Assembly: GCA_965371445.1 (NCBI GenBank)
Contig: CBDUYN010000007.1
Coordinates: forward strand, 1-64,000
DNA: 64,000 nucleotides
From: DASWIG01 sp965371445
GTDB lineage: Bacteria; Acidobacteriota; Thermoanaerobaculia; Multivoradales; J023
Reading direction: 5' to 3'
In this document: positions 1-9,343 of the stretch, piece by piece
Position numbering within the stretch: the first letter of the stretch is position 1
Layout of the letters: the number at the start of each line of letters is the position of its first letter
Made by a program: the position numbers and the translations under genes
Notes under the pieces: generated by a model
Databases searched by the model: none
What the model was told of the DNA's origin: nothing
The model's input: the letters and a program-made list of their open reading frames with translations, nothing else

Positions 1-243
1 CTACGGCTCCTCGCCGTCGTCTCCGTCGTCCGCCTCGTCCTCCGTCTCGGTGCCGTCGGCCGCCGCGGACGTCCGGTCGGTGCGCTGCGCGGCCTGACTG
101 GCCGCGGCGGCGGCCGCCTGGGCCTTGTCGATCTGGCCTTGGGCCGACGGCACCTCGGTTTCTTCCTCCTCCGCCCCGCAGGCGAGGAAGGAGAAGCCGA
201 AGAGCGCGACGAGACAAAGCGTGAGAAGCTTCTTGATCCGCAT
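1..243 (-). CDS. small acidic lipoprotein, function unknown
   Basis: Encodes 80 residues ending at the window edge with a TAG stop. The N-terminus has two Lys, a hydrophobic core and the lipobox FLAC (Cys22), so it is probably a type II signal peptide lipoprotein. The mature part is low complexity: an acidic EEEETE patch, an Ala-rich stretch and a D/E-rich tail. It lies 20 bp downstream of the acyl-CoA synthetase on the same strand and may be cotranscribed. No known domain is recognised. Confidence 0.6.
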   Translation of the reverse strand: MRIKKLLTLCLVALFGFSFLACGAEEEETEVPSAQGQIDKAQAAAAAASQAAQRTDRTSAAADGTETEDEADDGDDGEEP

Positions 244-263
244 GCTCTTATCCTCCGGTAGAG

Positions 264-1937
264 CTACTCCTGCCACACGACGGGCTCGTTCGTCGCACAC
301 CACCCCTCGGCATGGGGACCGTAGGTGTCCTCGACCACGGCGCGCTTCATCTTCATCGTCGGGGTCAGGAAGCCGTTCTCGATGGTCCAGGTGTCCTTGA
401 CGACGACGAGGCATTGGAGCTTCTCGTAGGCGGCGAGGGTGTCGTTCGTTTCGCTCAGGTGTTGGCCAAGGCTTGTGCCGATCTCCGCCCTCCTCGCCGG
501 ATCGGCGACCTCGGCCCGGGCCTCCTCGCTCAGCATCACGAGGGCGTAGGGCTGCGGGAAGCCAGACCCGCTCACGCAGGCCTGCTCGAGCGCCGCGTGG
601 GTCAGGAGCTTGTTCTCGATCGGCGCCGGGGCGACGTACTTGCCCTTGCTCGTCTTGAAGAGCTCCTTGACGCGGCCGGTGATACGGAGGCGTCCTTTCT
701 CGTCGATCTCGCCGCGGTCGCCGGTCTTGAAGAAGCCGTCTTCGGTGAAGACCTCCTTCGTCAGCTCCGGCTCCTTGTAGTAGCCCCGCATGGTGCCGGG
801 GCTCTTGAGCTCGATCTCGCCCGAGTCGCTGATCCGGTGCTCGACGCCCGAATAGCAGTTGCCGACGTAGCCGACGCGGGTCTTGCCCGGCACCGAAGCG
901 TGGGAGTAGGAGAAGTTCTCGCTCATGCCGTAGCCCTCGAGGAGCTCCAGGCCCAGGTCGCGGTACCACTGAACGAGCTCGGGCGGGATCGGCGCCGAGC
1001 CGCTGCCGGCGTAGCGCACGTGCTGGAGCCCGAGACCCGTGAGGACTTTCCTGCGCACGATGCCCGAGAGGATCGGGATCTTGAGGAAAAGCGCGAGCTT
1101 GCCGGGCGGCATCTTCTTGAAGACCCCGGCCTGGAACTTGAGCCACAGGCGCGGCACGGAGATGAAAAGCGTCGGCTGGGCGCGCCTCAGGTCCTCGACG
1201 AAGGTGTCGAGGCTCTCCGCGAAGAAGACCCGGAAGCCGTAGACGAACGAGTGCGCCTCCACGATCCAGCGCTCGAAGACGTGGGCGAGCGGCAGGTAGG
1301 AGAGCATCCGGTCCTCGGACGTGGTGCGGACGACGTCGCGGACGCCGGCCCCCGTCGCGGTCATGGCCCGGAAGTCGATCATGACGCCCTTGGGCGTGCC
1401 CGTGCTGCCCGAGGTGTAGATGATCGTCGCGATCTCGGCCGGCTCGCGGGTGGGGCTCTCGGCGAACGGCTCGGTCTTCGCCACGATCTCGTCCCACTGC
1501 GGCGCGTCGATCGGCGGTGCCAGAGGCAGCGCGATCCGCGGCATCTCGTCGGGGATCCCGTCCTTCATGGCGTCGTAGCCGTCGAGCTTGCCGACGAAGA
1601 TCAGCTTCGAGTCGCTGTGGTCGAGGATCTGGCGGATCGTCTCGGCGGTCAAAGTTGGGTAGAGGGGAATGGAGACGTGGCCGGCCATCATGATGGCGAG
1701 GTCGGCCATCAGCCAGTGGGCCGTATTCTTCGAGAAGAGGGCGATGTGGCTCCGCGGCTCCAGCTCCAGCGAGCGCAGGTGCGCGGCCATGCGCCGGGCC
1801 TGGTCCATCGTCTCCTTCCAGGTGAAGTCCACGACCTTGCCACCGCCCATCGGCTGGGTGAGGTATACCCGGTCGGGTACGGTGGACTCCCAGTGGTAGG
1901 CCCCTTCCAGGGCGGTCTTCAACTCTTGCGGATTCAT
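264..1937 (-). CDS. AMP-forming long-chain acyl-CoA synthetase
   Basis: This 557-residue ANL-superfamily enzyme should activate fatty acids to acyl-AMP and then acyl-CoA. The P-loop-like adenylation motif YTSGSTGTPKG is near residue 175, the GYGMSE motif near 340 and TGDRGEID near 405. The C-terminal lysine region (GRVKELFKTSKGKYVAPAPIE) is of the FadD15/long-chain type. The start is the ATG preceded by TAGAAT with only 6 nt between, so the mRNA may be leaderless. A second, longer homologue lies at 25431-27224; the two are clearly distinct paralogues. Substrate chain length cannot be read from the sequence. Confidence 0.9.
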   Translation of the reverse strand: MNPQELKTALEGAYHWESTVPDRVYLTQPMGGGKVVDFTWKETMDQARRMAAHLRSLELEPRSHIALFSKNTAHWLMADLAIMMAGHVSIPLYPTLTAETIRQILDHSDSKLIFVGKLDGYDAMKDGIPDEMPRIALPLAPPIDAPQWDEIVAKTEPFAESPTREPAEIATIIYTSGSTGTPKGVMIDFRAMTATGAGVRDVVRTTSEDRMLSYLPLAHVFERWIVEAHSFVYGFRVFFAESLDTFVEDLRRAQPTLFISVPRLWLKFQAGVFKKMPPGKLALFLKIPILSGIVRRKVLTGLGLQHVRYAGSGSAPIPPELVQWYRDLGLELLEGYGMSENFSYSHASVPGKTRVGYVGNCYSGVEHRISDSGEIELKSPGTMRGYYKEPELTKEVFTEDGFFKTGDRGEIDEKGRLRITGRVKELFKTSKGKYVAPAPIENKLLTHAALEQACVSGSGFPQPYALVMLSEEARAEVADPARRAEIGTSLGQHLSETNDTLAAYEKLQCLVVVKDTWTIENGFLTPTMKMKRAVVEDTYGPHAEGWCATNEPVVWQE

Positions 1938-1968
1938 GGGAGCATTCTAACCCGGTTGCCGGCCGGCG

Positions 1969-1997
1969 TTGACACGACCAGGGAAAGGCTGATAAAT
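1969..1997 (+). promoter_or_regulatory. sigma70-type promoter for the metallophosphoesterase
   Basis: TTGACA (1969-1974), a 17-nt spacer and ATAAAT (1992-1997). It points toward the gene starting at 2035, giving a leader of about 30 nt. It is divergent from the acyl-CoA synthetase start at 1937. Confidence 0.55.
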
Positions 1998-2034
1998 CCG
2001 TGGGGCTCATTTCCGTTCGACAGGCGCCCCGCAG

Positions 2035-2796
2035 ATGACATCCGCCACGCCCCCTCCACCCCCCCAGGGCGACGAGATCATCCTGGCTGTGATCGGCGAT
2101 GTCCATGGTGAGCTCTACCACCTGAAGAAAGTCCTCGACCACTTGGCGAGCGTCCCGATCGCCGGCGCGCTTCTGATCGGGGACTTCGGCTCGCCCGAGT
2201 ACGAGCTCAGCCGTTGGCGCAAGGACAGCTCCAGACCCCTTCTCGTCAAAGAGGTGACGCGCATCCTCGAGCTGGTCGGCAAGCTCGGGGTCGAGGTGGC
2301 CTGGGTGCCCGGCAACCACGACTATGCGGACCTCGACCTGCCTGGCAACTGCGACCGGCAGCTGGTGGAGGTCGCCGGGATCCGCATTTTCGGCATCGGC
2401 GGCTCCGGACCGGGACGCTTCGGGTTTCCCTACGAGTGGAACGAGGACGACATCCGCGGCCTCGAAGTGCCGGAGTGCGACCTCATCCTCTCCCACGCCC
2501 CTCCCGCCCGCACCTCTCTCGACCAGCTTTTCCATGCCGAGCGGCACGTGGGGAGCGAAGCGATCCGGGAAATCGTCGAGGCCCACCGCGGGGCGTTCGT
2601 TTGCGGTCATATCCACGAGTCCTACGGCACCGAGCGCCTGGAGGGCTGCCTGTGCATGAACGTCGGCAGCCTGGGCGATCCCTACGGCTCGATCCAGGTC
2701 GGCTTCGTCATCTACAGCCAGGCGCGGCGCGCGTGTACGGCGGTGATTTACGAGAGCCTTTTGACCGGCAAGAAGAAGAGCGAGCGGTTCGACTGA
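2035..2796 (+). CDS. calcineurin-like metallophosphoesterase
   Basis: The 253-residue protein has the metallophosphoesterase metal-binding blocks in order: GDVHG near residue 22, GDFG near 45, GNHDY near 98, SHAP near 160 and CGHIHE near 195. It has no signal peptide, so it is expected in the cytoplasm. The family includes phosphodiesterases and protein phosphatases acting on a dinuclear metal centre; the substrate cannot be told. It precedes the giant kinase gene by 87 bp on the same strand, so a phosphatase role opposite that kinase is conceivable but only inferred from position. Confidence 0.85.
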   Translation: MTSATPPPPPQGDEIILAVIGDVHGELYHLKKVLDHLASVPIAGALLIGDFGSPEYELSRWRKDSSRPLLVKEVTRILELVGKLGVEVAWVPGNHDYADLDLPGNCDRQLVEVAGIRIFGIGGSGPGRFGFPYEWNEDDIRGLEVPECDLILSHAPPARTSLDQLFHAERHVGSEAIREIVEAHRGAFVCGHIHESYGTERLEGCLCMNVGSLGDPYGSIQVGFVIYSQARRACTAVIYESLLTGKKKSERFD

Positions 2797-2883
2797 GAGG
2801 CGCCGCCGTAGACCCTCGCTCCAGGGAGGCGGCGAGGTAGAATCGGTGCACGAGGCGCGGCGCGGTGCCGCGGGGGGCGAGAT

Positions 2884-5800
2884 ATGACGATGATCGGCAG
2901 CAGGCTCCTCAACCGTTACGAGCTCACCAACGAGCTGGGCCGGGGCGGGATGGGGGTGGTCTACCGCGCCCACGATCCCTGGCTCGACCGCGAGGTGGCG
3001 GTCAAGGTGATCCCGGCGGGACGGCTCAATCCCGAGAACGAGGAGCGATTCCAGCGTGAGGCCCGGCTGGTGGCCGCCATGGACCATCCGTCGATCGTCA
3101 CCATCCACGACTTCGGACGCCACGAAGGGGCGCTTTTCTTCGTCATGCCCTGGGCCCAGGGGCGCCTCCTGCGGGAGTGGATCCGCGAGGCAGGCCTCAA
3201 CCTCGACGAGACGCTCGACATCGCCGTCCAGGTGGCCGAAGGGCTCGACTACAGCCATTCCCATGGCGTGATCCATCGCGACGTCAAACCGGACAACATC
3301 ATGGTGGCGCGCGACGGCGGCCGGCCGCGGGTGCGGGTGATGGACTTCGGGCTGGCTCATGGGACGACGGCGGAGCGGTTGACGAGAAGCGGGGGGCTTC
3401 TCGGCACCCTCGTCTATTTGAGCCCGGAGCAGGTGGCGACCTCCGCCGTCGACGGTCGCTCGGACATCTACTCGTTGGGGACGGTGCTTTATGAATGCCT
3501 GGCGGGGGAGCCGCCATTTTCCGGCACCATCTACTCCCTCCTCTACCGGATCTCACATGAGCCGCCGCGCTCGCTCAAGAGCCGCGGGGTGGAGATTGAC
3601 GACGAGCTCGACGAGATCGTGATGCGCTGTCTTGCCAAGGACCCCGGAGCCAGGTTCCAGCGCGGCCGAGACCTGGCCGAGGTCCTGGCGCGTCACCGTC
3701 AGCAGCTGCAGCGGGAAGGCCGCTCCGCGGTGATCCCTTCGGCCCCGGTCCGGGGCTCCCTGGCGCAGCTCCCGCTCCTGGTCGGCCGCGAGGCCGAAAT
3801 CGAGAAGCTCCGCTCGTGCCTCGACGCCGCGACGAGCGGCGAATGCCGGCTCTTCCTGGTCGCCGGCGAGGCCGGAGTGGGCAAGACCCGGCTCCTCGAC
3901 GAGCTGGCTGCCCTGGCCCGCCGCCGCAACCTCCAGGTCCTGCGCAGCCGCTTTGCCGACCGCGAGAGCGCCATTCCCTACCAAGGGCTTTGTGAGCTGA
4001 TCCAGGACTTCTTCCGAGCCCGGCGCCAGGCGCCGTCGTCGAGCGCCGAGGCTGGCGCCGAGGATCCGCTGATCCCGCAGCTCGCCGACCTGGCGACAGA
4101 CCTCGTGACGCTCTTCCCCGTGCTCTCGGAAATCCCGGAGCTGCGCGCCGCGAGCCTTCGCGAGGAAGGCGAGGACGACGACACGGGTATCGTGGCCTTC
4201 CGCGACTCCGGCCGCGACCGGGCCGCCTACGTCTTCGAGCTCCTGGCGCGGACCCTGTCGCGCCTCGCGGGCGAGGCGCCGATGGTGCTGCTTCTCGAAG
4301 ACCTGCACGCCGGGGACGTGTCGATCGAGGCCCTACGCTACATCGTCCACCGGCTCGCGCCGATGCCGTTCCTGATCGCCGGCTCGTACCGTCATACCGA
4401 GATCGACCGCGAGCACCCCCTCTCCGGCCTCATTAAGAGCTTCCAGGACGATCCCCGCTGCAGCTCGATCACCCTCGAACCCCTTCAAGACGACGCTTTC
4501 CGGGCGCTTCTCGCGACCGAGCTCGGAAGCGACGAGATGGAGGAGAGCCTGGTGCGCCAGGTTCGAAGCGCCACGGAGGGCAACCCCTCTTTCGCCCTGG
4601 AGCTCGTCCGCTCGCTGGTGGCGACGGGGGAGGTCCAGCGATCCGACGACGGCGCCTGGAGCTTTTCGGGGTCCGAAGGGATCGCGGCCCACGCCCTGCC
4701 CGAGACCATGCAGCAGGCTGTGGAGCGACGCATCGAGCGCCTGGCGCCAGAGCTCCGGGAAGTCCTCTCGGTTGCTTCGGTCCTCGGCAGGAGCTTCGAA
4801 TTCGAGGACCTGGGAAAGCTCCTTGAGGAAATCGACGCCCTGCCCGATCTCGACCTCGAAGAGGCGGTCGACGCGTTGATCGGCCACGAGCTCCTTGCCG
4901 AGGAGCGGAAACGCCGCGGCGACTGGCTGAGCTTCACCCGGGGCGTGGTGCGAGACGTCCTCTATCAGGAGCTCTCGCGCCGCAAGCGGAGGATGCTCCA
5001 CCGCCGGCACGCCTTTGAGCTCGAACGCCGCCATCGCGATCACCTGGAACGGGTCGAGGCGCGGCTGGTCCATCATTTCGCCATGGGCGGCGTGGCGGAA
5101 AAGACCGTGACCTACGCCCTCGAGGTGGCCCGCTCGTCGCTTCTCGCCTTCAGCCCCGAAGACGCGATCCTGGCGGCCGAAACGGCCCTCGAGAGAGTGG
5201 AGGAGGTGATGGATTCGCCGCGTGCCGAGGGCCAGCTGCGGGAGATCTTGGCCCGCGCCCACCGCCAGGCGGGATCAAACGTTCGGGCCCTCGAGGAGGC
5301 GTCGCGCGCGGCAAACGCCCTGGAGAGCGCGGGCGCCCTGGAACAGCTCGCCCGCACGACGCTTCTCGCGGCCGAGATCGCCTGGCACCTGCGCCGCATG
5401 GAGGACGTCGGCAAATGGGTCTACCGGGGCATCGAGCCGGCCCGGGCCGCGCGCGCCGACCAGGTCCTGCGCAAGCTCCTCACCCTGGGGGCCACGGTGG
5501 CCAACCTCCGCGGCGAGGTGGAGATTGCCCGCGAGCTGATGGTGGAGGCCGAGGAGCTCGCCCGCAGCGACCCGAACCGCTCGACCGGCACCGGCTCGAC
5601 CGAAGGCCTGCCGCTCATCGGTGGGACGCTCGTGACGGCTCTGCGCTCGCCGGTCTTGAACCTCGACCCCGGAGGCCTCAAGACTTTCGAGGAGCAGGAG
5701 ATCGCTTCGAACGTCTTCGAAACCCTGGTCTCGACCGACGCCGACGGTCACCTCGTGCCCTGGCTCTGTGAGGAGTGGCGCAGCCTGGACGACGAGACTC

Positions 5801-8601
5801 GCTTCGTCTTCGTCCTGCGCAGCGAGGTGCGCTTCTCGGACGGCACCTCCTTGAGCTCTCGGCACGTCAAGCTCTCCCTCGAGCGCGCGGCGCGGCGCCG
5901 GGCCTACAGCCCGCTGCCGGCGATCGCCGCCGTCGTCGGTGCCGAGGAGCTGCTCTCCGGCTCCGCCGACGAGATCCGGGGGATCGAGCTGGAAGACGAG
6001 CGAACGTTGGCCTTTCGACTCAAGGCGCCGCTGCCGATTTTTCCGGCGCTCTTGACGGACCTGAAAGCCGCGGTCTGCCGGGAGGTCCGGGACGAGGAAG
6101 GTCACCACGAGCACCTGGGCACGGGGCCTTTTCGCATCCTGAGCCACGATCCCGGCCTCGAGGAACCGGGGCGCGTCGTCTTGCAGCGCGATTCGAGCTA
6201 CTGGCGCGAGTATCCCGCCGCCCTGGAGCGAATCGAGTTCCTGACCTCCTACGACGGCTCGCGGATCGCCACCGGGCTACGGACCGGCACGATCGACGTC
6301 GGTCGTGACCTCTTGCCCGAAGACCTGGAGGAGTTCCTTCGCGATCCCCGTTTTCGCCGCCGCTTGGTCGAAACGACGATGCGCGACGTTTACTTCGCGG
6401 TGTTCAACACCTCCGGCCCTACGGCGAGCAATGCGGAGCTGCGCCGCGCTCTCACCGTATTGCGCTCGGGTCTCGTGTGGAGGACGTTGGGACGCTTCGC
6501 GCAACCAGCGGTGGGCCTCATTCCGCCGGGAGTGCTCGGCCACGACCCGGGCCGCCGACTACCGACGCTGCCGCTGGAGGAGGCGCGCGAGCTGCTCCGG
6601 CGTAGCGGGCTCGCCGAGCCGATTCAGCTCCGGGCCGCCGTCCATCCGATGTTCCAGGACCGCTTCGGCGGTTTTTTGAACGCTTTACTGGAGACCTGGC
6701 AGGGGCTCGGCGTCGAGGTCACGAACGCGACCCCCACCATGAAGTCCTACATCTCGCGCTGGGGACGCAACGAGGACGTGGATCTCATGATCGGCCGCTG
6801 GAACGGGGACTACGACGATCCCGACAGCTTTACCCACGGGCTTTTCCATTCGCGGGAGGGAGTCCTGAGGCTTTATTTCAGCTCCGCCGAAGCCGATCGA
6901 ATCCTGGAGCAGGCGCGCCGCGAGCGCCAGGCCGCGCCACGCCACGCCCTCTACCGCCGGTTCGAGGACCTGCTGAGCGAGCAGAGTGTGCTCCTGCCGC
7001 TTTTCCACGAGGTGGACTACCGCCTGGGTAGCCCGCTTGTGCGGGGCCTGCGGCTTCGCAGCACCCTCCCCTACGTCAACTACTCGGAGATCTCGAAGCT
7101 CGCCCGGGCGCCGAGCCGCCGTCCGCGGGCCCAACTCGTGGGGGGCGGCGAGATCCATACGGCGATCGGCGCGGCGGTCGAGACCCTCGATCCGGCCAGG
7201 AGCTCGGCGCTGGAGAGCCTGGAGCTCGCGTCGACCGTCTTTGAGACCCTGACCCGGATCGATCAGGGGGCTCAGACCGTGCCGTGGCTCGCGGCGGCTT
7301 TCGAGTCGGTCCAGGGAGGTAGGAGCTACCGAGTCCGGCTGCGGCCCAACGTGCGCTTTCACGATGGCCGGAGGCTTTCCGCCCGCGACGTCCGCTATTC
7401 CTACGAGCGGGCCTTGAAGGCAGGCGTCTGCCCCCTTTTGCCGCTCCGCGGCGCCCGCGAGCTCCAGCGCGGCGAGACGCTGAGCCTTTCCGGCCTACGC
7501 CTGGTCTCGGCGACGGAGCTCGTCTTCGAGCTGGAGGAGCCGGTGTCGTTTTTTCCGGCGCTCTTGGCGCAGACGAACTTCGCGATCGTCCCCGAGGGGA
7601 CCGAGGACCTGGGCACCGACTGGCGCCACGGCTGCGTGGGGACCGGTCCGTTCCGGGTCGTCCATTTCCAGCGCGGCGAGCGTTTGGACCTGGAGAAAAA
7701 CACCCACTACTGGCGTCCGGCGCGTCCCAAGAGCGACCGCCTCCTCTTTCATCTCGGCCTCTCCCCGGCCCGCCTCTTCGCCGATTTCCGGGAAGGCCGG
7801 CTGTCGGTGGTCTCGGGGCTGCGGCCCACCGACGTCGAAGCGCTGTGTCACAACCCGAAATTCGCCGGCGGCTATCACGAGTCGCCGCGGCTGGCGACCT
7901 CGTTTCTCGCCATGAACACCCGCCGCGGGCCGTTCCAAGACCTCGGCGCACGGCGAGCTTTGGTCCGCGGCGTCGACGTCGCCTCGGCGCTCGAGGAGAA
8001 CATGGGCCGGCTCGCCACCCAGGCTTCCGGGCTCATCCCGCCAGGGCTCTTGGGTGCCGAGGACGTTCGGCGGACGACGGAGCGGTCTCTCGCCGGCGCC
8101 GCGCTCAGCGGCCTGCGCCTTCGTGCGGCGGTCTCTCCCACCTTCCTCGGCCCCTACGCCTCTTTTTGGGACCGGCTGTGCCGTGACCTCGAAGCGGGCG
8201 GCGTCGCCGTCGACGTCATTCCGGGGCGCCTCGGAGCCGCCGTGGAGGAGGAGACTTTTGACCTTGGGACCTTCGACCTTGTCGTCGACCGCTGGGATGC
8301 GCGCTACCCGGATGCCGACAGCTTCGCCATGGGGCTGCTCCACACCGAGCTGGGTCGGCTCGGGAGCTTTTGCGGCTCGCCGGAGATCGACGCGCTGGCG
8401 GAACGGGGGCGCCGGCTGGCCGAGCCCGGACGGCGTCACGCCACCTACCGCGAAATCGAGGAGATCGTGGCCCGCGAGGCGCTTCTCGCCCCGCTCTTCT
8501 ATGAGCACGCCTACCGGTTCTGTCAGCCGTCCATCAAGGGCCTCTACACCGACTTCTCGCTTCCCGGAGTGCGCTACGAGGACCTCGCACAGAGCACGTG
8601 A
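2884..8601 (+). CDS. Ser/Thr protein kinase - AAA ATPase - tandem SBP_bac_5 fusion
   Basis: A 1905-residue multidomain protein. Residues 12-270 form a Hanks-type kinase: Gly loop GRGGMG, Lys41, HRDVKPDN at 131-138, DFG at 154-156. Residues 298-600 resemble an AAA_16/STAND-type ATPase with Walker A GEAGVGKT (328-335). A helical region follows to about 880. Two complete-looking family-5 oligopeptide/nickel substrate-binding modules follow, at roughly 912-1410 and 1419-1890. Each carries the LDP start motif, the EEWR or AAFES block, FSDG/FHDG and the GTGPF motif. No signal peptide or membrane segment is seen, so the binding modules would face the cytoplasm. The parts are family-level identifications; the combined role (ligand-gated kinase) is inferred. 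Confidence 0.9.
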   Translation: MTMIGSRLLNRYELTNELGRGGMGVVYRAHDPWLDREVAVKVIPAGRLNPENEERFQREARLVAAMDHPSIVTIHDFGRHEGALFFVMPWAQGRLLREWIREAGLNLDETLDIAVQVAEGLDYSHSHGVIHRDVKPDNIMVARDGGRPRVRVMDFGLAHGTTAERLTRSGGLLGTLVYLSPEQVATSAVDGRSDIYSLGTVLYECLAGEPPFSGTIYSLLYRISHEPPRSLKSRGVEIDDELDEIVMRCLAKDPGARFQRGRDLAEVLARHRQQLQREGRSAVIPSAPVRGSLAQLPLLVGREAEIEKLRSCLDAATSGECRLFLVAGEAGVGKTRLLDELAALARRRNLQVLRSRFADRESAIPYQGLCELIQDFFRARRQAPSSSAEAGAEDPLIPQLADLATDLVTLFPVLSEIPELRAASLREEGEDDDTGIVAFRDSGRDRAAYVFELLARTLSRLAGEAPMVLLLEDLHAGDVSIEALRYIVHRLAPMPFLIAGSYRHTEIDREHPLSGLIKSFQDDPRCSSITLEPLQDDAFRALLATELGSDEMEESLVRQVRSATEGNPSFALELVRSLVATGEVQRSDDGAWSFSGSEGIAAHALPETMQQAVERRIERLAPELREVLSVASVLGRSFEFEDLGKLLEEIDALPDLDLEEAVDALIGHELLAEERKRRGDWLSFTRGVVRDVLYQELSRRKRRMLHRRHAFELERRHRDHLERVEARLVHHFAMGGVAEKTVTYALEVARSSLLAFSPEDAILAAETALERVEEVMDSPRAEGQLREILARAHRQAGSNVRALEEASRAANALESAGALEQLARTTLLAAEIAWHLRRMEDVGKWVYRGIEPARAARADQVLRKLLTLGATVANLRGEVEIARELMVEAEELARSDPNRSTGTGSTEGLPLIGGTLVTALRSPVLNLDPGGLKTFEEQEIASNVFETLVSTDADGHLVPWLCEEWRSLDDETRFVFVLRSEVRFSDGTSLSSRHVKLSLERAARRRAYSPLPAIAAVVGAEELLSGSADEIRGIELEDERTLAFRLKAPLPIFPALLTDLKAAVCREVRDEEGHHEHLGTGPFRILSHDPGLEEPGRVVLQRDSSYWREYPAALERIEFLTSYDGSRIATGLRTGTIDVGRDLLPEDLEEFLRDPRFRRRLVETTMRDVYFAVFNTSGPTASNAELRRALTVLRSGLVWRTLGRFAQPAVGLIPPGVLGHDPGRRLPTLPLEEARELLRRSGLAEPIQLRAAVHPMFQDRFGGFLNALLETWQGLGVEVTNATPTMKSYISRWGRNEDVDLMIGRWNGDYDDPDSFTHGLFHSREGVLRLYFSSAEADRILEQARRERQAAPRHALYRRFEDLLSEQSVLLPLFHEVDYRLGSPLVRGLRLRSTLPYVNYSEISKLARAPSRRPRAQLVGGGEIHTAIGAAVETLDPARSSALESLELASTVFETLTRIDQGAQTVPWLAAAFESVQGGRSYRVRLRPNVRFHDGRRLSARDVRYSYERALKAGVCPLLPLRGARELQRGETLSLSGLRLVSATELVFELEEPVSFFPALLAQTNFAIVPEGTEDLGTDWRHGCVGTGPFRVVHFQRGERLDLEKNTHYWRPARPKSDRLLFHLGLSPARLFADFREGRLSVVSGLRPTDVEALCHNPKFAGGYHESPRLATSFLAMNTRRGPFQDLGARRALVRGVDVASALEENMGRLATQASGLIPPGLLGAEDVRRTTERSLAGAALSGLRLRAAVSPTFLGPYASFWDRLCRDLEAGGVAVDVIPGRLGAAVEEETFDLGTFDLVVDRWDARYPDADSFAMGLLHTELGRLGSFCGSPEIDALAERGRRLAEPGRRHATYREIEEIVAREALLAPLFYEHAYRFCQPSIKGLYTDFSLPGVRYEDLAQST

Positions 8602-8628
8602 CGACCCTGGAGGCGCGCTGGCGCCTAG

Positions 8629-9174
8629 CTAGCGGAAGCCGCGGCGCAGCTCCCGCTTGAAGATCTCGAAGGTCTCGTCGCCCCAGAGCGAGATCACGAC
8701 GCGTTCGATCTTGGTCCCACCCTGGAGGTAGCGGTAGACCTCGGTGAGGAGGATCTTGGCGCAGCGTTCCATGGGGAAGCCGAAGACACCGGTCGAGATC
8801 GCCGGCAGCGCGATCGACTTGAGGCCGTGACGATCGGCCAGGGCGAGTGAGGCCCGGATCGCCGATTGGAGCTTGCGGTCCTCCTCGCCTTCGCCCATCT
8901 GCGGGCCGACGGCGTGGATGACGTGGTTGGCTTTCAAATCCCCGGCGTTGGTCAGGACGGCCGTGCCCACCGGAGTCCCGCCGATGCGGTTGCACTCCTC
9001 CTGGATGGCCGGTCCGCCCTTGCTGGCGATGGCCCCGGCGACGCCGGAGCCGAGCTGGAGATGCTCGTTGGCGGCGTTGACGATCGCCTCGATGTTGAGC
9101 TCGGTGATGTCGCCCTCGACCAACTCGAGCTGCGTCCCCTCCAGCTGGATAGACAGTCTTCTCCGTTCTTGCAT
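8629..9174 (-). CDS. macrodomain protein (ADP-ribose binding / O-acetyl-ADP-ribose deacetylase-like)
   Basis: A single macrodomain of 181 residues. The VNAANEHL motif near residue 32 and the GVAGAIASKGG loop near residue 44 match the MacroD/YmdB subgroup, as does AISTGVFGFP near 123. Such proteins bind ADP-ribose and often hydrolyse ADP-ribosyl-glutamate or O-acetyl-ADP-ribose. It is convergent with the giant kinase gene, with 27 bp between the stops. It appears intact. Confidence 0.88.
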   Translation of the reverse strand: MQERRRLSIQLEGTQLELVEGDITELNIEAIVNAANEHLQLGSGVAGAIASKGGPAIQEECNRIGGTPVGTAVLTNAGDLKANHVIHAVGPQMGEGEEDRKLQSAIRASLALADRHGLKSIALPAISTGVFGFPMERCAKILLTEVYRYLQGGTKIERVVISLWGDETFEIFKRELRRGFR

Positions 9175-9283
9175 TCTCTCGTCGATCTCCGCAATGCCGG
9201 TCCACGCACCGGATCCCCTGATGATATCAGGATCCGGGGACGCGCGTCACCCTGGGGGGCGACTGGGGTATGCTGGGTGGATC

Positions 9284-9343
9284 ATGACAGGCCTCGAAGA
9301 GCGGGGCGGCGCCCCGGAGACCGGGCCGTGGAGGTGCGGATGA
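9284..9343 (+). CDS. possible 19-residue leader peptide upstream of the membrane-anchored protein
   Basis: An ATG at 9284 opens a 19-codon frame whose TGA (9341-9343) overlaps the ATG of the next gene as ATGA. A TATGCT hexamer lies at 9269-9274, so transcription would begin close to this ATG. The layout suggests translational coupling. The frame is too short for codon statistics, and it may simply be untranslated leader. Confidence 0.25.
   Translation: MTGLEERGGAPETGPWRCG

Noticed and set aside
312..2111. 599-codon plus-strand frame over the acyl-CoA synthetase
   Set aside because: It is a high-GC shadow of a clear ANL-family gene on the opposite strand, with an Arg/Asp/Leu-rich meaningless translation.
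1..3360. 1119-codon open frame on the minus strand
   Set aside because: It runs antisense through the metallophosphoesterase and kinase genes and across the acyl-CoA synthetase in another frame; only its last 80 codons (the lipoprotein) look real.
7495..8508. 337-codon minus-strand frame inside the giant kinase gene
   Set aside because: Antisense to the second substrate-binding module, which shows family motifs; no motif in the shadow.
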